Made by a program: the position numbers and the translations under genes. This document shows, piece by piece, positions 14,446-16,080 of a stretch of DNA of 16,080 nt (position 1 is its first letter; every line of letters starts with the position of its first letter). The notes beneath the pieces are model-generated. The model searched no databases. It was given only the letters and a program-made list of their open reading frames with translations, and was not told where the DNA came from. Origin of the DNA: Caldithrix sp964468415 (lineage in GTDB: Bacteria > Calditrichota > Calditrichia > Calditrichales > Calditrichaceae); contig CAYXUS010000070.1 of NCBI GenBank assembly GCA_964468415.1, positions 1-16,080 of the forward strand, in the 5' to 3' direction.

Positions 14446-15435
14446 ATGGCCAATATTTTATCGCAAGAAGAAATTGATGCTTTGCTTTCCAATGTTTCGG
14501 AAAGCACGTTTACCAGCATAGAAAAGAGCGAAAAACGCAAAGTTGCGGTTTACGATTTTAAACACCCGAATTTGGTTTCCAAAGAACAAATGCGTTTGCT
14601 GGAGGCCATTCACGAAGGCCTGTGCCGCAACTACAGCGTTTTCCTTTCCGCCCAATTGCGCATGATCGTGGAAATGAATTTGTTGGCCATCGACCAAATT
14701 ATGTATTCCGAATTTGTCATGTCCATTGCGCCTCCCAGTTGCATTTACGTGTGCAAGGCGGATGATCCTCCTTCGCCGTTCGTGCTGGAGATGAATCCCC
14801 AATTGGCGATTTTTATTGTGGAACGCTTATTCGGTGGACCGGGCAGCCCGGTGACGGAAGTTCGCCCTATCTCGGTTATTGAACAAAAGGTCATGGAGCG
14901 GGTAGTCAATCGCTTTCTCGAAGAATTGTCCAAAAACTGGGAACTGGTTACCACGTTCAACAGCAGCATTGATCGTTACGAAAGCAATCCGGAATTTGTG
15001 CAAATTGTGCCCTCTTCCGAACCGGTGATCGTGGTTTCGATGGAAGTGAAAATTCACGGGCATTCCACGCTGTTGAACATTTCTTACCCCTACATGTGGA
15101 TTTCGAACATTATTTCTTCTCCGGAAGTTCAGGAGAAAATCCTTTACGGCTCCCGGGAAGCCTCGGACGACGAGAAAAAAATAATCAAAGAAAATTTACT
15201 GGAAACGCCGACCCATTTAAGCGTGCATTTGGGCAAAAGCCACATTTCCATTCGCGAATTTCTGGAATTGCAGGTGGGCGACGTCATTCAATTAGAAAAT
15301 TCCACGGACAAGTTATTGGAGATTTACGTGAATAACAAGCACGCTTTTAATGGCGTGGTGGGGCTTAGAAAAAACCGATATGCCGTGCGCATTGAATCCA
15401 TAGAAGAAGGAGAAAAAAATCATGGTAAAAAATGA
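14446..15435 (+). CDS. fliM: Flagellar motor switch protein FliM
   Basis: FliM is the C-ring switch protein that binds phospho-CheY and FliG. The product has 329 residues, standard length. The CheY-binding peptide LSQEEIDALL is at residues 5-14. The CheC-like middle domain spans about 40-230 and includes the FliG-contact GGPG motif in FGGPGSPV (about 126-133). The C-terminal SpoA domain at about 260-320 contains SIREFLELQVGDVIQLE and RKNRYAVRIE. GGAA lies before the ATG. It overlaps the next gene by 14 bases, a typical arrangement for fliM and fliN/fliY, supporting translational coupling. Confidence 0.97.
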   Translation: MANILSQEEIDALLSNVSESTFTSIEKSEKRKVAVYDFKHPNLVSKEQMRLLEAIHEGLCRNYSVFLSAQLRMIVEMNLLAIDQIMYSEFVMSIAPPSCIYVCKADDPPSPFVLEMNPQLAIFIVERLFGGPGSPVTEVRPISVIEQKVMERVVNRFLEELSKNWELVTTFNSSIDRYESNPEFVQIVPSSEPVIVVSMEVKIHGHSTLLNISYPYMWISNIISSPEVQEKILYGSREASDDEKKIIKENLLETPTHLSVHLGKSHISIREFLELQVGDVIQLENSTDKLLEIYVNNKHAFNGVVGLRKNRYAVRIESIEEGEKNHGKK

Positions 15436-16080
15436 ATTGCTGAACAAATATAAGGCGCACATGGAAGAGCTGCGTCCGGTTTTGAGCAAAGGATTGGGAG
15501 ACTTATTCCAAAAGCCGATTATGATTAGCGAAGAGGTGGAAGAATCTCAAAAGATTAACGATTTGCTGAGTAAGGAGGAATTCCCCCAAATCGCTTTGCT
15601 TTTCCAAACGGGCAATCCGCCGCAAACCATTTCGCATTTAATTTTGTGTCCCAATGAATTCGTTCTGTCGGCCTATGCCTGGATGGTGGGCGAAGAACCG
15701 GCCAAAGAAGTGGACGAAAATCATCTGGAAGGTTTGAAAGAAGTCTTTAACCAGATGATGGGACAGATCCGTATGGCCATTCCCGATGACGAGGGGAAAT
15801 TCAATGTGCAAAATTTGCAGGCCGGGCTCATCGAAAAGCCGGAAGATGCGGTTGGCGACCAGGGGGATGCCTGCGGAGCAAAAGGCACCATTAAGTTAAC
15901 CAGCGAAGATCAGGTGTATTACCTGAAACATTACGTGTGGAATGAAAATTGGAGTCTGGAAGAAAAAGCGGAAGAGGATCAGATTACCGTGGGCGAGACG
16001 GGGCAGGTAAGCGTGGAACCCGCGCAGTTCGGCGGATTGGGCGGCAACGGCCGCAGTTACGAGGCACCCGGCAACATCGA
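15422..16080 (+). CDS. Flagellar motor switch protein FliN/FliY, N-terminal part (runs off the window)
   Basis: The frame starts at ATG 15422, overlaps the fliM stop by 14 bases and has AAGGAG (15407-15412) upstream. It stays open to the right edge (219 full codons). The visible part is a CheC-like region: a helix before 30 (VLSKGLGDLF), then FPQIALLFQT and SHLILCPNEFVLSAYAWMVG, and a helix GLKEVFNQMMGQ with Glu107 and Asn110 in the E-x2-N spacing of CheC/FliY phosphatases. After about 195 a Gly/Pro/Ala-rich linker begins. A C-terminal SpoA (FliN) domain is expected but lies outside the window. There is no N-terminal LSQxEIDxLL CheY peptide. The call rests on the position after fliM and the CheC-like pattern; FliN with an extra domain and FliY are not separable here. 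Confidence 0.85.
   Translation, partial: MVKNELLNKYKAHMEELRPVLSKGLGDLFQKPIMISEEVEESQKINDLLSKEEFPQIALLFQTGNPPQTISHLILCPNEFVLSAYAWMVGEEPAKEVDENHLEGLKEVFNQMMGQIRMAIPDDEGKFNVQNLQAGLIEKPEDAVGDQGDACGAKGTIKLTSEDQVYYLKHYVWNENWSLEEKAEEDQITVGETGQVSVEPAQFGGLGGNGRSYEAPGNI

Noticed and set aside
1..16080. A novel defence, mobile or biosynthetic system
   Set aside because: No transposase, integrase, RNA gene, CRISPR or defence motif is visible. Every substantial frame fits a flagellar role except the small gene at 1418-1720.

Overview
The window is a flagellar basal-body, hook, stator and switch gene cluster. All 19 recognised genes lie on the + strand in nearly gapless order: flgB, flgC, a small unrecognised gene, fliE, fliF, fliG, fliH, fliI, fliJ, a MotE/YlxF-like gene, fliK, flgD, a TIGR02530-type flagellar operon gene, flgE, motA, motB, fliL, fliM, and a fliN/fliY-type gene that runs off the right edge. 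This order resembles the long fla/che-type operon of Firmicutes, Spirochaetes and Thermotogae. However, the sigma-54-like element in front of flgB and the OmpA-like MotB point to a diderm. Base composition is moderate and AT-leaning, with Lys/Glu-rich proteins. A Calditrichota/FCB-like or other deep diderm lineage is my best guess, but it is a weak one because no taxonomic marker is present.

Layout. Positions 1-528 hold no convincing gene. They contain five degenerate heptamer repeats, two hairpins, three evenly spaced GGGAAATATTT-type motifs, and a near-consensus -24/-12 (sigma-54) promoter just before flgB. Positions 529-7228 encode the proximal rod (FlgB, FlgC, FliE), the MS ring (FliF), the rotor (FliG) and the export ATPase complex (FliH, FliI, FliJ). 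Positions 7230-12164 encode hook assembly: the MotE-like protein, the FliK length control protein, the FlgD cap, the TIGR02530 protein and FlgE hook. A structured leader precedes flgE. Positions 12165-12423 form the largest internal gap, with a strong hairpin, an exact GCCGATAA (sigma-28 -10 consensus) and repeated TTTGC/GCAAA half-sites. After it come the stator (MotA, MotB, FliL) and the C ring (FliM, FliN/FliY).

Working together: FliE, FlgB and FlgC form the rod on the FliF ring. FliG, FliM and FliN/FliY form the switch. FliH, FliI and FliJ deliver substrates to an export gate encoded elsewhere. FlgD and FliK control assembly and length of the FlgE hook, and MotA/MotB with FliL drive rotation. 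The cluster is mostly conventional. The second-look items are the promoter architecture, the two structured leaders, the small gene between flgC and fliE, a FliG motif substitution, an extra module in FlgE and the CheC-like half of the last gene.
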